Shown here: positions 26,467-36,171 of the stretch, piece after piece
Layout of the letters: each line of letters begins with the position of its first letter
Numbering within the stretch: the stretch's first letter is position 1
Assembly (NCBI RefSeq): GCF_015687175.1
Contig: NZ_JADPQG010000003.1
Location: 248,001 to 312,000, forward strand
Direction of reading: 5' to 3'
DNA from: Reinekea sp. G2M2-21
GTDB taxonomy: Bacteria > Pseudomonadota > Gammaproteobacteria > Pseudomonadales > Natronospirillaceae
Length of the DNA stretch: 64,000 nt
Position numbers and translations under genes: made by a program
Notes under the pieces: model-generated
What the model was told of the DNA's origin: nothing
Database searches by the model: none
What the model saw: only the letters and a program-made list of their open reading frames with translations

Positions 26467-28071
26467 ATGAGTGAGTTAGAAAAGTGGGATGTTGAAGATC
26501 CACAGTTTTGGCAATCAGAAGGCAAAGCTATTGCCAATCGTAATTTGTGGATATCAATCCCCAGCCTGTTAGCCGGTTTTGCCGTTTGGTTATATTGGGG
26601 TGTGATTACCGTTCAGATGATGAATCTTGGCTTCAGCTTTGAAGCTTCGGAGTTATTCACTCTGTCGGCGATTGCTGGCTTATCTGGCGCTACGTTACGG
26701 ATACCAAGTTCCTTTTTTATCCGTATTGCGGGTGGCCGAAACACGATTGTTTTTACCACGGCATTATTAATGTTACCCGCGCTCGGTACCGGTATCGCAT
26801 TGCAGGACAGAAGTACGCCACTCATTGTGTTTCAGTTTCTGGCTTTGCTGTCTGGGTTCGGCGGCGGTAACTTTGCATCATCGATGTCCAACATCTCTTT
26901 TTTCTTTCCGAAAAAACAACAGGGTCTGGCACTGGGCCTGAATGCTGGTCTGGGTAATTTCGGAGTAACCACGATGCAGATTCTGGTGCCGTTGGTCATG
27001 ACCTTCGGACTGTTCGGGGGTGAGTCGATGACGCTGGTGAATACATCAGGCACCTTGATCGGTAAAATTCCAGCGGGGTCAGAAACCTACATTCATAATG
27101 CGGGTTATGTTTGGTTGCTGCTGTTGATTCCACTGGCCATCATCGGTTGGTGGGGTATGAACAATATCAGAAATGAACAGGTCACTCCGATCGTACCCGC
27201 AGCACCGGTATCCTTTGCGATCGTCTCCGGTATGTTACTCATTGCACTGTTTGCCGCTGGTCTCGGCTTATGGCTGTTATTACCAGCCAAGGTTAATGGC
27301 TCTGGTCTCGAAATTTCTAAGTGGGTGGTGATGCCCGCTGTGATCGCAGCCACTGTCTTTATGTTGCGCACCATTCCCGGCCAGGTCGGCCAGAATCTGG
27401 CCCGTCAGTACAAAATTTTCAATAACCACCACACCTGGGTAATGAGCGTTATTTACACCATGACCTTCGGTTCATTTATCGGTTTTTCGGCGGCTTTCCC
27501 GTTGGCGATCAAAGTTATTTTCGGCTTTCAACACGTCGAAGTAGACGGCGTCATGACCCATGACATCGCAAATCCGAATGGCCCCAGTGCGCTGATGTTT
27601 GCCTGGATGGGTGCCTTCATCGGGGCATTGATTCGCCCGGTTGGTGGATGGATGGCCGACAAAGTAGGCGGCGCTCTGGTCACGCAAATCGTCTCCGTGG
27701 TGATGGTGATCAGCTCGTTGGGGGTTGCTTACTACATGGCGGCAGCTTATCAGTCAGCGACACCTGAAGAATTTTTTGTCCCCTTCTTCGTCCTGTTCTT
27801 AATCCTATTCACGGCGACCGGCATTGGTAACGGTTCGACCTTCCGCACTATCGCCATGGTGTTTAACAAAGAACAGGCCGGGCCGGTTCTGGGTTGGACG
27901 TCTGCAGTGGCCGCTTATGGCGCTTTCTTTATCCCGCAGGTCATCGGAGAGCAGATTAAAGCCACGACGCCAGAGTACGCCCTTTATGGTTTCGCCGCTT
28001 TTTACGCCCTGTGTGTTTTGGTGAACTGGTGGTTCTATCTCCGCCCAGGCGCTGAGTTCAAGAATCCTTAA
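26467..28071 (+). CDS. narK: nitrate/nitrite MFS transporter, NarK2-type
   Basis: This 534-residue porter is longer than the first, with 12 to 14 hydrophobic helices and a larger central insert (about residues 190-300). The nitrate-porter signature is ALLSGFGGGNFASSMSNISFFF near residue 122, and the C-terminal one lies around ATGIGNGSTFRT. Tandem NarK1/NarK2 pairs ahead of narG occur in pseudomonads, where one imports nitrate by proton symport and the other exchanges nitrate for nitrite. GGAGG precedes the ATG. Confidence 0.93.
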   Translation: MSELEKWDVEDPQFWQSEGKAIANRNLWISIPSLLAGFAVWLYWGVITVQMMNLGFSFEASELFTLSAIAGLSGATLRIPSSFFIRIAGGRNTIVFTTALLMLPALGTGIALQDRSTPLIVFQFLALLSGFGGGNFASSMSNISFFFPKKQQGLALGLNAGLGNFGVTTMQILVPLVMTFGLFGGESMTLVNTSGTLIGKIPAGSETYIHNAGYVWLLLLIPLAIIGWWGMNNIRNEQVTPIVPAAPVSFAIVSGMLLIALFAAGLGLWLLLPAKVNGSGLEISKWVVMPAVIAATVFMLRTIPGQVGQNLARQYKIFNNHHTWVMSVIYTMTFGSFIGFSAAFPLAIKVIFGFQHVEVDGVMTHDIANPNGPSALMFAWMGAFIGALIRPVGGWMADKVGGALVTQIVSVVMVISSLGVAYYMAAAYQSATPEEFFVPFFVLFLILFTATGIGNGSTFRTIAMVFNKEQAGPVLGWTSAVAAYGAFFIPQVIGEQIKATTPEYALYGFAAFYALCVLVNWWFYLRPGAEFKNP

Positions 28072-28119
28072 TACAGCTAAGACGTGACGGAAAGCACCGC
28101 CACATCAGGAGAATTTTTT

Positions 28120-31100
28120 ATGAGTCATTTTTTAGATCGTCTGCAGTTTTTCAAAAAGAAAGAAAGTGAGTTTTCCAATGGTCACGGCGAAGTGTCCAAT
28201 GAAAGCCGGGAATGGGAAAACAGTTATCGATCACGCTGGCAGTACGACAAGATCGTTCGTTCAACTCACGGCGCCAACTGCACCGGTTCCTGCAGTTGGA
28301 AAATATATGTCAAAAACGGCTTGATTACCTGGGAAACTCAACAAACCGATTACCCGCGTACCCGTCCGGATCTTCCAAATCATGAACCTCGCGGTTGCCC
28401 ACGTGGCGCCAGCTATTCCTGGTACACCTACAGCGCAAACCGCGTTAAGTATCCTATGGTTCGCCGACCCTTACTGAAACTTTGGCGGGAAGCTCGACGT
28501 ACGCTGTCACCGGTAGCGGCTTGGTCCTCCATCGTCGAAGACGCAGAGAAATCGAAGTCTTATAAATCCAAGCGCGGTATGGGTGGTTTCATCCGTTCAA
28601 GCTGGGATGAAGTGAATGAAATCATCGCGGCGTCCAACGTTTATACCGCTAAAAAATACGGTCCGGATCGTATCATCGGGTTCTCACCTATCCCGGCCAT
28701 GTCCATGGTGTCCTACGCGGCCGGCTCACGCTATCTGTCGTTGATCGGCGGGGTGTGCATGAGTTTTTATGATTGGTATTGTGATTTGCCTCCGTCGTCA
28801 CCGATGACCTGGGGGGAACAAACCGACGTACCGGAATCGGCCGATTGGTATAATTCAAATTACATCATTGCCTGGGGCTCGAATGTTCCGCAAACACGAA
28901 CACCCGATGCTCACTTCTTCACGGAAGTTCGATACAAGGGCACCAAAACGGTTTCCATTACACCGGACTATGCAGAAGTTTCCAAGCTAACCGATCAGTG
29001 GCTTAACCCTAAACAGGGTACCGATGCCGCACTGGCGATGGCATTCGGTCATGTCATCCTGCGTGAATTCCATCTGGATAATCCGAGTGAATACTTTACC
29101 GACTACGCGCGAAAATATTCTGACATGCCCATGCTGGTGCTGTTGGATGAATTCAAAGACGGCTCACTGAAACCAAGCCGTTACCTGCGTGCTTCAGATC
29201 TGGAAAACAGTCTTGGGCATGATAATAATGCCGAATGGAAGACGCTGTCTTACGATGAAAACACAGGCAACATTGTCGTACCCAATGGCTCCATCGGATT
29301 TCGCTGGGGTGAATCGGAAGACAAAACCGGACGTTGGAATCTGGAAGAAAAAGAAGCCAGTCATGACCAGGCGACCTGTTTGCAATTGTCATTACTCAAT
29401 GGTGAAGATGACGCCGCTGTCGTTGCCTTCCCTTATTTTGGCGCGGGTGAAGAAAACCCGCACTTTACACCGAACAAGCAGGATGAGATCCAGCTTCGAA
29501 AAGTGCCGACCCGCGAGGTAACCCTAGCCGACGGCTCTCGTGTCAAGGTAGCCACGGTTTACGATCTGATGATGGCTAACTACGGCCTGGATCGTGGCCT
29601 GAACGACGCCAATGTCGCCAAGAGCTACGATGACGACATCGCCTATACTCCGGCATGGCAGGAAAAAATTACCGGCGTCAGTCGCGAAAAAGTCATTCAG
29701 GTTGCCCGCGAGTTCGCCGATACGGCGAACAAGACCAACGGTCGGTCAATGATCATCGTCGGTGCCGCCATGAACCACTGGTACCACATGGATATGAACT
29801 ACCGCGGTCTGATCAACATGCTGATCATGTGTGGTTGTATCGGTCAGAGTGGGGGTGGTTGGGCGCATTACGTGGGGCAGGAAAAATTACGGCCGCAAAC
29901 CGGCTGGACACCGTTGGCCTTTGCCCTTGACTGGAGTCGGCCACCCCGCCACATGAACTCCACGTCATTCTTCTACGCGCATTCCAGCCAGTGGCGCCAC
30001 GAAAAACTGAACGCCCGCGAAGTCTTGTCGCCGATGGCCAATCATGAAGACTTCCCGGAACACATGATCGACTGGAACGTGCGCTCAGAACGGATGGGCT
30101 GGTTGCCATCCGCACCACAGTTGAACCGCAATCCGCTGCAGATTACCCGTGAAGCTGAAGCGGCAGGCATGGAGCCGAAAGACTATGTGGTGCAGGAACT
30201 CAAAGCCGGCCGTCTGCGTTTCGCAACAGAGGCGCCCGATGCTCCGGAAAACTTCCCGAGGAATATGTTTATCTGGCGCTCCAACCTTCTCGGTTCTTCC
30301 GGTAAGGGTCACGAGTATTTCCTGAAGTACTTCCTCGGCACCACTAATGGCGTCATGAACGACGACCTGAGCACCAGTGACGGACCGAAACCGACAGAAA
30401 TCGATTGGGTCGACGACGCACCAACCGGCAAACTCGATCTGGTCACCACACTCGATTTCCGCATGTCGTCCACCTGTGTGTATTCCGACATTGTTCTGCC
30501 GACGGCAACCTGGTACGAGAAAGACGACCTGAACACCTCGGACATGCATCCGTTTATCCATCCACTGACGTCGGCGGTTGACCCGGCCTGGGAAGCCCGA
30601 TCGGACTGGGAAATTTACAAAGGCATCGCCAAAGCATTTTCAGCTGTCGCCGTTGGTGAACTTGGTGTGGAAAAAGATCTGGTAACCGTACCGCTGCTGC
30701 ACGATACGCCGGGAGAACTTGGCCAAGCCATTGGCGTAAAAGACTGGAAAAAAGGAGAGTGTGAACTGATTCCCGGTAAAACCGCACCGAGCATGGTCGT
30801 GGTGGAACGGGATTACCCGAATACCTACAAGAAATTTTCCTCCGTCGGTCCATTGTTAGAGACACTGGGTAACGGTGGCAAAGGCATCAGCTGGCAGACT
30901 CAGGAAGAAGTTGAATTGCTCGGCAAACTGAATCACCTGAATGAAGAAGATGGCGTTTGCGAAAACCGTCCAAATCTGGATACCGCTATCGATGCGGCGG
31001 AAATGATCTTAACGCTGGCTCCAGAGACGAACGGCCATGTTGCCGTGAAAGCCTGGGATGCTCTGGGCAAGATCACCGGTCGTGATCACACGCATCTGGC

Positions 31101-31902
31101 CAAACCCAAGCAGGAAGAAAAAATTCGTTTCCGCGATGTTGTTGCGCAGCCTCGCAAGATTATTTCCTCGCCGACCTGGTCCGGTTTGGAAGACGAGCAT
31201 GTGAGCTATAACGCCGGCTACACCAACGTTCATGAGTTGATTCCATGGCGCACCCTGACTGGCCGTCAACAGTACTTCCAGGATCATCCGTGGATGGAAG
31301 CGATGGGCGAGCAGTTTGTCAGCTACCGACCACCCATTAACACCAAGACGGTGACGCCGATCATGGGCAAAAAACCCAATGGTCATCCGGAGATTTCATT
31401 GAACTGGATTACACCGCACCAGAAGTGGGGTATCCACTCGGTCTATACCGACAATCTGCTGATGCAGACGCTGTCCCGCGGTGGTCCGATCATCTGGATG
31501 TCTGAAGTGGATGCCGCAAAAGTAGGCATTGAAGATAACGACTGGGTCGAAGTATTCAACATCAACGGGGCTATTGCCTGTCGTGTGGTGGTCAGCCAGC
31601 GCGTTAACGAAGGCATGACCATGATGTATCACGCACAGGAACGGATCATCAACGTGCCCGGCGCCGAAACCACCGGCACCCGTGGTGGGCACCACAACTC
31701 GGTCACCCGGATTGTCACCAAACCGACGCACATGATTGGTGGTTACGCCCAGCAATCGTACGGCTTCAACTATTACGGAACGGTCGGCTCCAACCGTGAC
31801 GAATTTGTTATCGTCCGCAAGATGTCCAAAGTGGACTGGCTCGAAGGTGAACACGGCGAAAACGGTGACGCGTTGCCACAACCTTTACCGCAAGATTTGT
31901 AA
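28120..31902 (+). CDS. narG: respiratory nitrate reductase alpha subunit
   Basis: I take the ATG at 28120, preceded by AGGAGA, over an upstream in-frame GTG; this gives 1260 residues. H50, C54, C58 and C93 bind the FS0 [4Fe-4S] cluster, and the Mo-bis-MGD ligand Asp lies in SFYDWYCDLPPSSP near residue 222. NarG reduces nitrate to nitrite in the cytoplasm with electrons passed from NarI through NarH. Length, His-type first cluster ligand and lack of a Tat signal mark the membrane-bound NarGHI type, not the periplasmic Nap. Confidence 0.97.
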   Translation: MSHFLDRLQFFKKKESEFSNGHGEVSNESREWENSYRSRWQYDKIVRSTHGANCTGSCSWKIYVKNGLITWETQQTDYPRTRPDLPNHEPRGCPRGASYSWYTYSANRVKYPMVRRPLLKLWREARRTLSPVAAWSSIVEDAEKSKSYKSKRGMGGFIRSSWDEVNEIIAASNVYTAKKYGPDRIIGFSPIPAMSMVSYAAGSRYLSLIGGVCMSFYDWYCDLPPSSPMTWGEQTDVPESADWYNSNYIIAWGSNVPQTRTPDAHFFTEVRYKGTKTVSITPDYAEVSKLTDQWLNPKQGTDAALAMAFGHVILREFHLDNPSEYFTDYARKYSDMPMLVLLDEFKDGSLKPSRYLRASDLENSLGHDNNAEWKTLSYDENTGNIVVPNGSIGFRWGESEDKTGRWNLEEKEASHDQATCLQLSLLNGEDDAAVVAFPYFGAGEENPHFTPNKQDEIQLRKVPTREVTLADGSRVKVATVYDLMMANYGLDRGLNDANVAKSYDDDIAYTPAWQEKITGVSREKVIQVAREFADTANKTNGRSMIIVGAAMNHWYHMDMNYRGLINMLIMCGCIGQSGGGWAHYVGQEKLRPQTGWTPLAFALDWSRPPRHMNSTSFFYAHSSQWRHEKLNAREVLSPMANHEDFPEHMIDWNVRSERMGWLPSAPQLNRNPLQITREAEAAGMEPKDYVVQELKAGRLRFATEAPDAPENFPRNMFIWRSNLLGSSGKGHEYFLKYFLGTTNGVMNDDLSTSDGPKPTEIDWVDDAPTGKLDLVTTLDFRMSSTCVYSDIVLPTATWYEKDDLNTSDMHPFIHPLTSAVDPAWEARSDWEIYKGIAKAFSAVAVGELGVEKDLVTVPLLHDTPGELGQAIGVKDWKKGECELIPGKTAPSMVVVERDYPNTYKKFSSVGPLLETLGNGGKGISWQTQEEVELLGKLNHLNEEDGVCENRPNLDTAIDAAEMILTLAPETNGHVAVKAWDALGKITGRDHTHLAKPKQEEKIRFRDVVAQPRKIISSPTWSGLEDEHVSYNAGYTNVHELIPWRTLTGRQQYFQDHPWMEAMGEQFVSYRPPINTKTVTPIMGKKPNGHPEISLNWITPHQKWGIHSVYTDNLLMQTLSRGGPIIWMSEVDAAKVGIEDNDWVEVFNINGAIACRVVVSQRVNEGMTMMYHAQERIINVPGAETTGTRGGHHNSVTRIVTKPTHMIGGYAQQSYGFNYYGTVGSNRDEFVIVRKMSKVDWLEGEHGENGDALPQPLPQDL

Positions 31903-31913
31903 GAGGAAACCAA

Positions 31914-33461
31914 ATGAAAATTCGTTCTCAAATAGGCATGGTCCTGAATCTTGACAAATGTATTGGTTGTCATACCTGTTCAGTCACCTGCAAAAACGTC
32001 TGGACTTCCCGAGAGGGAATGGAATACGCCTGGTTCAACAATGTTGAATCAAAGCCCGGCATTGGTTATCCGAAAGAATGGGAAAATCAGAACAAGTGGA
32101 ACGGTGGCTGGGTACGCAAGGCCAACGGTAAGATAGAACCAAAAATTGGCGGCAAATTCCGTATTCTGGCCAATATTTTTGCCAACCCGGATCTGCCGCA
32201 GATTGACGATTATTATGAACCATTCGATTTTGACTATCAGAATCTGCAAACTGCACCGCTGGGCAGCCACCAACCTACTGCGCGTCCGCGTTCGGTGATT
32301 ACCGGCAAGCGCATGGAAAAAATTGAATGGGGTCCTAACTGGGAGGAAATCCTCGGTACCGAATTCAAGAAACGCAGTAAAGATAAAAACTTCGACAACA
32401 TGCAGAAAGAAATGTATGGCGAATTCGAAAACACCTTCATGATGTACCTGCCGCGCTTGTGCGAGCATTGTTTAAATCCAGCCTGCGCAGCATCCTGCCC
32501 TTCAGGTGCCATCTATAAGCGCGAAGAAGATGGCATTGTATTAATCGACCAGGACAAATGCCGCGGTTGGCGCATGTGTGTGTCTGCCTGCCCCTACAAG
32601 AAAATTTACTTTAACTGGAAGTCCGGAAAATCCGAAAAATGTATTTTCTGTTACCCGCGGATTGAAGCTGGAATGCCCACCGTCTGTTCGGAAACCTGTG
32701 TCGGTCGCATCCGCTATCTGGGTGTGATTCTGTATGACGCTGACCGAATAGAAGAAGCCGCCAGTGTGGCCGATGAAAAAGACCTGTACAAAAAACAACT
32801 GGAAGTGTTCCTTGACCCGAACGATCCAGTTGTTATCAAACAGGCGAAAAAAGATGGCATTCCTGACTCCGTTATGGAAGCAGCCCGCCGTTCACCTGTT
32901 TACAAGATGGCGATCGATTGGCAGGTTGCCCTGCCACTTCACCCAGAGTACCGCACCTTACCGATGGTCTGGTATGTACCGCCATTGAGTCCGATTCAGT
33001 CGGCCGCAGAAACCGGCACCCTGGGTCATGATGGTGTTATACCGGACGTCGATTCACTGCGAATTCCATTGCAGTATCTGGCCAACCTGCTGACTGCCGG
33101 CGATATTGAGCCGGTTAAATTAGCGTTGAAGCGAATGCTGGCAATGCGTGCCTATAAACGATCAATCGAAGTGGATGGTGTCGAGAATCTGGACCTTCTG
33201 ACGCAGGTCGGTCTGACCCAAAAACAAGTGAACAGCATGTATCGCTATATGGCGATTGCAAACTATGAAGATCGTTTCGTCATTCCAACATCTCATAAAG
33301 AAGAAGCAATGAAGATGGACGAAGCCTTTGGCGAACGCGGTGGTTGCGGATTCTCTTTCGGTGACGGATGTGAAGGCAGCAACAGCGGTCTTAATCTGTT
33401 TGGTGGTAAGAAAACCAAACGTCGGGACATCATTAAAAGTGTCCAGATCTGGGAGGAATAA
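31914..33461 (+). CDS. narH: respiratory nitrate reductase beta subunit
   Basis: The 515-residue iron-sulfur subunit begins with CIGCHTCSVTCKNVW. Further Cys groups are CEHCLNPACAASCP, CRGWRMCVSACP and CIFCYPRIEAGMPTVC with ETC. The Trp in CRGW takes the place of a Cys, as in other NarH proteins, and makes one cluster [3Fe-4S]. It wires NarI haems to NarG. It starts 11 bases after narG. Confidence 0.97.
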   Translation: MKIRSQIGMVLNLDKCIGCHTCSVTCKNVWTSREGMEYAWFNNVESKPGIGYPKEWENQNKWNGGWVRKANGKIEPKIGGKFRILANIFANPDLPQIDDYYEPFDFDYQNLQTAPLGSHQPTARPRSVITGKRMEKIEWGPNWEEILGTEFKKRSKDKNFDNMQKEMYGEFENTFMMYLPRLCEHCLNPACAASCPSGAIYKREEDGIVLIDQDKCRGWRMCVSACPYKKIYFNWKSGKSEKCIFCYPRIEAGMPTVCSETCVGRIRYLGVILYDADRIEEAASVADEKDLYKKQLEVFLDPNDPVVIKQAKKDGIPDSVMEAARRSPVYKMAIDWQVALPLHPEYRTLPMVWYVPPLSPIQSAAETGTLGHDGVIPDVDSLRIPLQYLANLLTAGDIEPVKLALKRMLAMRAYKRSIEVDGVENLDLLTQVGLTQKQVNSMYRYMAIANYEDRFVIPTSHKEEAMKMDEAFGERGGCGFSFGDGCEGSNSGLNLFGGKKTKRRDIIKSVQIWEE

Positions 33462-33463
33462 GC

Positions 33464-34168
33464 ATGCAACTTCTGAAACTGATTTCCGCTTTACTGGACT
33501 ACCCGAGTGAGCCGATGCAGCAGGCTAAAGACGAATTGGTCGACGTGGTCCAGAGCAGCCGCGAAATCCCCAAAGCGCAACGCGACGGTATCAGTGAACT
33601 GATCAAGCACCTCTGTGAATCTGAATTAATGACCGTGCAGGAACGCTACAGTGAGCACTTTGACCGTGGCCGAGCCACCTCTCTGTTGCTGTTTGAACAC
33701 GTTCATGGCGAAAGTCGCGATCGGGGTCAGGCCATGGTCGACCTGATGGATCTGTACAACCAGAACGGCTATCACATCAATGTGCGGGAGTTGCCAGACT
33801 TCATACCGATGTATCTGGAATTTCTGTCTTCCCAGGACGATTTGACTGCCCGCGAGGGTCTGGCAGACGTCGCGCATATCTTAGGTTTGCTCAGTGCGCG
33901 CCTTAGTGAACGCGAAAGCCCATATCAGGTGTTATTTGATGCCTTGCTCGTGATCAGCGGCAAACAAGTCAATATGGTTGAACTGAAAAAGAAAGTGGCC
34001 ACTGAAGAACGTGACGACACACCCGAAGCGTTCGACAAGGTCTGGCAGGAAGAACAGGTTACCTTTGGTGCCGGGGATACAGCCGTTCAGGGCGGTGGCT
34101 GCTCAGCACCAGAGAACCCGGCGATGCCAAAAGAAGCCGTACACGAAGCCATTCACTGGGTTAACTAG
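33464..34168 (+). CDS. narJ: nitrate reductase molybdenum cofactor assembly chaperone
   Basis: This 234-residue NarJ/TorD-family chaperone has the conserved segment HFDRGRATSLLLFEHVHGESRDRGQAM near residue 60 and LPDFIPMYLEFLS near residue 110. It binds the NarG N terminus, guides cofactor insertion and holds NarGH until it docks on NarI. It starts two bases after the narH stop. The C-terminal 40 residues, after residue 190, are less conserved. Confidence 0.95.
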   Translation: MQLLKLISALLDYPSEPMQQAKDELVDVVQSSREIPKAQRDGISELIKHLCESELMTVQERYSEHFDRGRATSLLLFEHVHGESRDRGQAMVDLMDLYNQNGYHINVRELPDFIPMYLEFLSSQDDLTAREGLADVAHILGLLSARLSERESPYQVLFDALLVISGKQVNMVELKKKVATEERDDTPEAFDKVWQEEQVTFGAGDTAVQGGGCSAPENPAMPKEAVHEAIHWVN

Positions 34169-34184
34169 GTCAGGGGAAAAGAAC

Positions 34185-34871
34185 ATGTCCAATCTTAATT
34201 TTATCTTGTATGGGGTTTACCCTTACATCGCTTTTATCGTCCTGCTGGTAGGTAGCTGGATTCGGTTCGACACCAACCAATACAGTTGGAAGGCCAGTTC
34301 AAGCCAACTGCTGCGCGGCAATATGCGCATGGCCAGTGTACTGATGCATCTGGGGGTGCTGTTGATTCTGGGCGGTCATTTCGTCGGCTTACTCACGCCT
34401 GAATCGATTTATCATCATGTCATCTCCTCGCAGGCCAAACAATTGGTGGCGATGACTATCGGTGGCTTGGCCGGAGTAATGATGCTGGTTGGTTTGCTCA
34501 TGCTCATCTACCGGCGCCTGACAGATGAGCGTGTGCGGGCCAACAGTCGGTTTTCTGATGTGCTGGTATTGTTTCTGTTATTAATTCAATTGCTGTTGGG
34601 CTTATCAAGCATTGTCGTCTCAACTCATCACCTGGACGGTTCGGTGATGGTGTTACTGGCAACCTGGGCTCAAAAAACCGTAACCTGGCAGCCAATGGAA
34701 GCGGCAGAGGCGATTTCCAGCGTACACATCATCTATAAGCTACATGTGTTCTTTGGTCTGACCTTGCTCTTAGTATTCCCGTTTACTCGTCTGGTTCACA
34801 TCTTGAGCGTTCCGATCTGGTACTTCGGGCGCAACTATCAGATCGTTCGCCGAAAGCAGCAATACCGCTAA
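34185..34871 (+). CDS. narI: respiratory nitrate reductase gamma subunit, cytochrome b
   Basis: The ATG at 34185 follows a GGGGAAAAG ribosome-binding region and gives 228 residues, normal for NarI. A longer frame that begins inside narJ is not real. Five membrane helices carry the haem b His residues, with LMHLGVLLILGGHFVGL near residue 50 and IIYKLHVFFGLTLLLVFP near residue 185. It oxidises quinol at the periplasmic side and sends electrons to NarH. Confidence 0.96.
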   Translation: MSNLNFILYGVYPYIAFIVLLVGSWIRFDTNQYSWKASSSQLLRGNMRMASVLMHLGVLLILGGHFVGLLTPESIYHHVISSQAKQLVAMTIGGLAGVMMLVGLLMLIYRRLTDERVRANSRFSDVLVLFLLLIQLLLGLSSIVVSTHHLDGSVMVLLATWAQKTVTWQPMEAAEAISSVHIIYKLHVFFGLTLLLVFPFTRLVHILSVPIWYFGRNYQIVRRKQQYR

Positions 34872-34924
34872 TCTTAACTGGGTCGCAGACAGCGTCCTGC
34901 GACCTTTCTATTGAGGACTTCGTT

Positions 34925-35728
34925 TTGACACAAGCATCAGAATCAATCCCAGAAGTGACCGTCAACGGTTTACGCATCGACGCGGACCAGATCGCAATAG
35001 AAATGCAGTACCATCATGCCGAATCATTTGATCAGGCACTGCACCAATCCATGGAAGCGCTGGTCATCAAAACACTGCTGATCCAACGCGCGCAACAACT
35101 TGGTATCATCGGCTCCGCTGAAGATATCAATGATGAACGCACCACCGAATCGGCCATTGAAAAATTAATTGAGCAGGAAGTCACCATTCCCGAAACATCT
35201 GACGACGCCTGCCAGGCATACTTCGATAACAACCGGCAACGATTTGTATCGCCGCCATTAATCGAAGCGCGGCACATTTTGTTGGCCTGCGCGCCGGACG
35301 ACATTAATGCCCGCATTGATATGCGCCAACAGGCGGAGCAACTCATTACACAGCTGTCCGACAACCTGGCCGATTTCGAATCTATGGTTAAGTTACACTC
35401 CTCTTGTCCATCGAAGAACACCGGTGGGCACTTAGGTCAGATATCACCAGGCTCAACAGTTCCTGAATTTGAAAAAGCGCTCATGCGTCAGCGCCAGGGA
35501 CTGTGCAGTTCGCCTATTGAATCCCGATACGGATTTCATATCGTGGATATCGCACACAAGGTGGACGGCGAAGCACTGCCGTTTGATGCGGTTCGCGACA
35601 AAATTCGCACCTACCTGCACCAGTCCGTCATACACAAAGCAGTTAATCAATATATTCAGGTATTAGCCGGCAACTCAGTCATCACGGGTGTCGACTTTGT
35701 TGGATCACAATCTCCGCTGGTGCAATAG
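34925..35728 (+). CDS. PpiC-type peptidyl-prolyl isomerase of the nar operon
   Basis: The start is a TTG with GAGG nine bases upstream; the next ATG would remove 26 residues. The 267-residue protein has an N-terminal helical SurA-like part and a parvulin domain at about 115-215 (ARHILLACAP, GGHLGQISPGSTVPEFEKAL, RYGFHIVDI). No signal peptide is seen, so it acts in the cytoplasm. A PpiC-like gene after narI is known from pseudomonad nar operons, where it is thought to help mature the reductase. Confidence 0.88.
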   Translation: MTQASESIPEVTVNGLRIDADQIAIEMQYHHAESFDQALHQSMEALVIKTLLIQRAQQLGIIGSAEDINDERTTESAIEKLIEQEVTIPETSDDACQAYFDNNRQRFVSPPLIEARHILLACAPDDINARIDMRQQAEQLITQLSDNLADFESMVKLHSSCPSKNTGGHLGQISPGSTVPEFEKALMRQRQGLCSSPIESRYGFHIVDIAHKVDGEALPFDAVRDKIRTYLHQSVIHKAVNQYIQVLAGNSVITGVDFVGSQSPLVQ

Positions 35729-35745
35729 CTATATAGGGAACCGTT

Positions 35746-36156
35746 ATGAACTATGATTCGTTATCTCCATTCGAAAACAGTTATTTTTACCGGACCGCAT
35801 GCTTTACGCGACAGGGGCACCTGATATCACTGGCTGATATTAACAACCTGAACAACCAAACAACGCTTGATGCGTGGTTCAGTCAGATATTTTCTTTGGC
35901 CGATGGTCTACACACCGTAAGTGAACTGTATCTGTTCCTGAGGAAAGGTTACCAAACTGCACCGGCCAGCCTGCGTGAAACCATTGTGTCTAATCTTTAT
36001 CGAATGGTTGAAGGCAAATTGATTCGTTTCAGCGATGAAGCCGTCGCTATACCCTATCATGTCAGCGACGCGTTGAATGAGTTGGACTTAACCCGAGCAC
36101 GGACGTCTTACTCTCGGTCGATATCAGACAACACCCATATCAACGATACGGTTTAA
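35746..36156 (+). CDS. hypothetical protein of the nar operon, possible winged helix
   Basis: I do not recognise this 136-residue protein. It has no signal peptide or membrane segment. The middle (LADGLHTVSELYLFLRK, then LRETIVSNLYRMVEGKLIRF) has the spacing of a small winged-helix or PqqD-like fold, in which a helix, a loop and a recognition-type helix end in a short wing. It lies 17 bases after the isomerase gene and 15 bases before narL, so it belongs to the operon. It could be a nar regulator or assembly factor. Confidence 0.75.
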   Translation: MNYDSLSPFENSYFYRTACFTRQGHLISLADINNLNNQTTLDAWFSQIFSLADGLHTVSELYLFLRKGYQTAPASLRETIVSNLYRMVEGKLIRFSDEAVAIPYHVSDALNELDLTRARTSYSRSISDNTHINDTV

Positions 36157-36171
36157 TACAGGTTGGTTACT

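Noticed and set aside
28084-28119. Extended narG start at an upstream GTG
   Set aside because: The ATG at 28120 has AGGAGA in the right place, and H50/C54/C58 then fall where other NarG proteins have them.
30085-31881. Several minus-strand frames opposite narG
   Set aside because: They mirror codon structure of a highly conserved gene and have low-complexity, family-free products.
34011-34184. Extended narI start within narJ
   Set aside because: The added residues are a shifted read of narJ. The ATG at 34185 gives the normal NarI length and N terminus.
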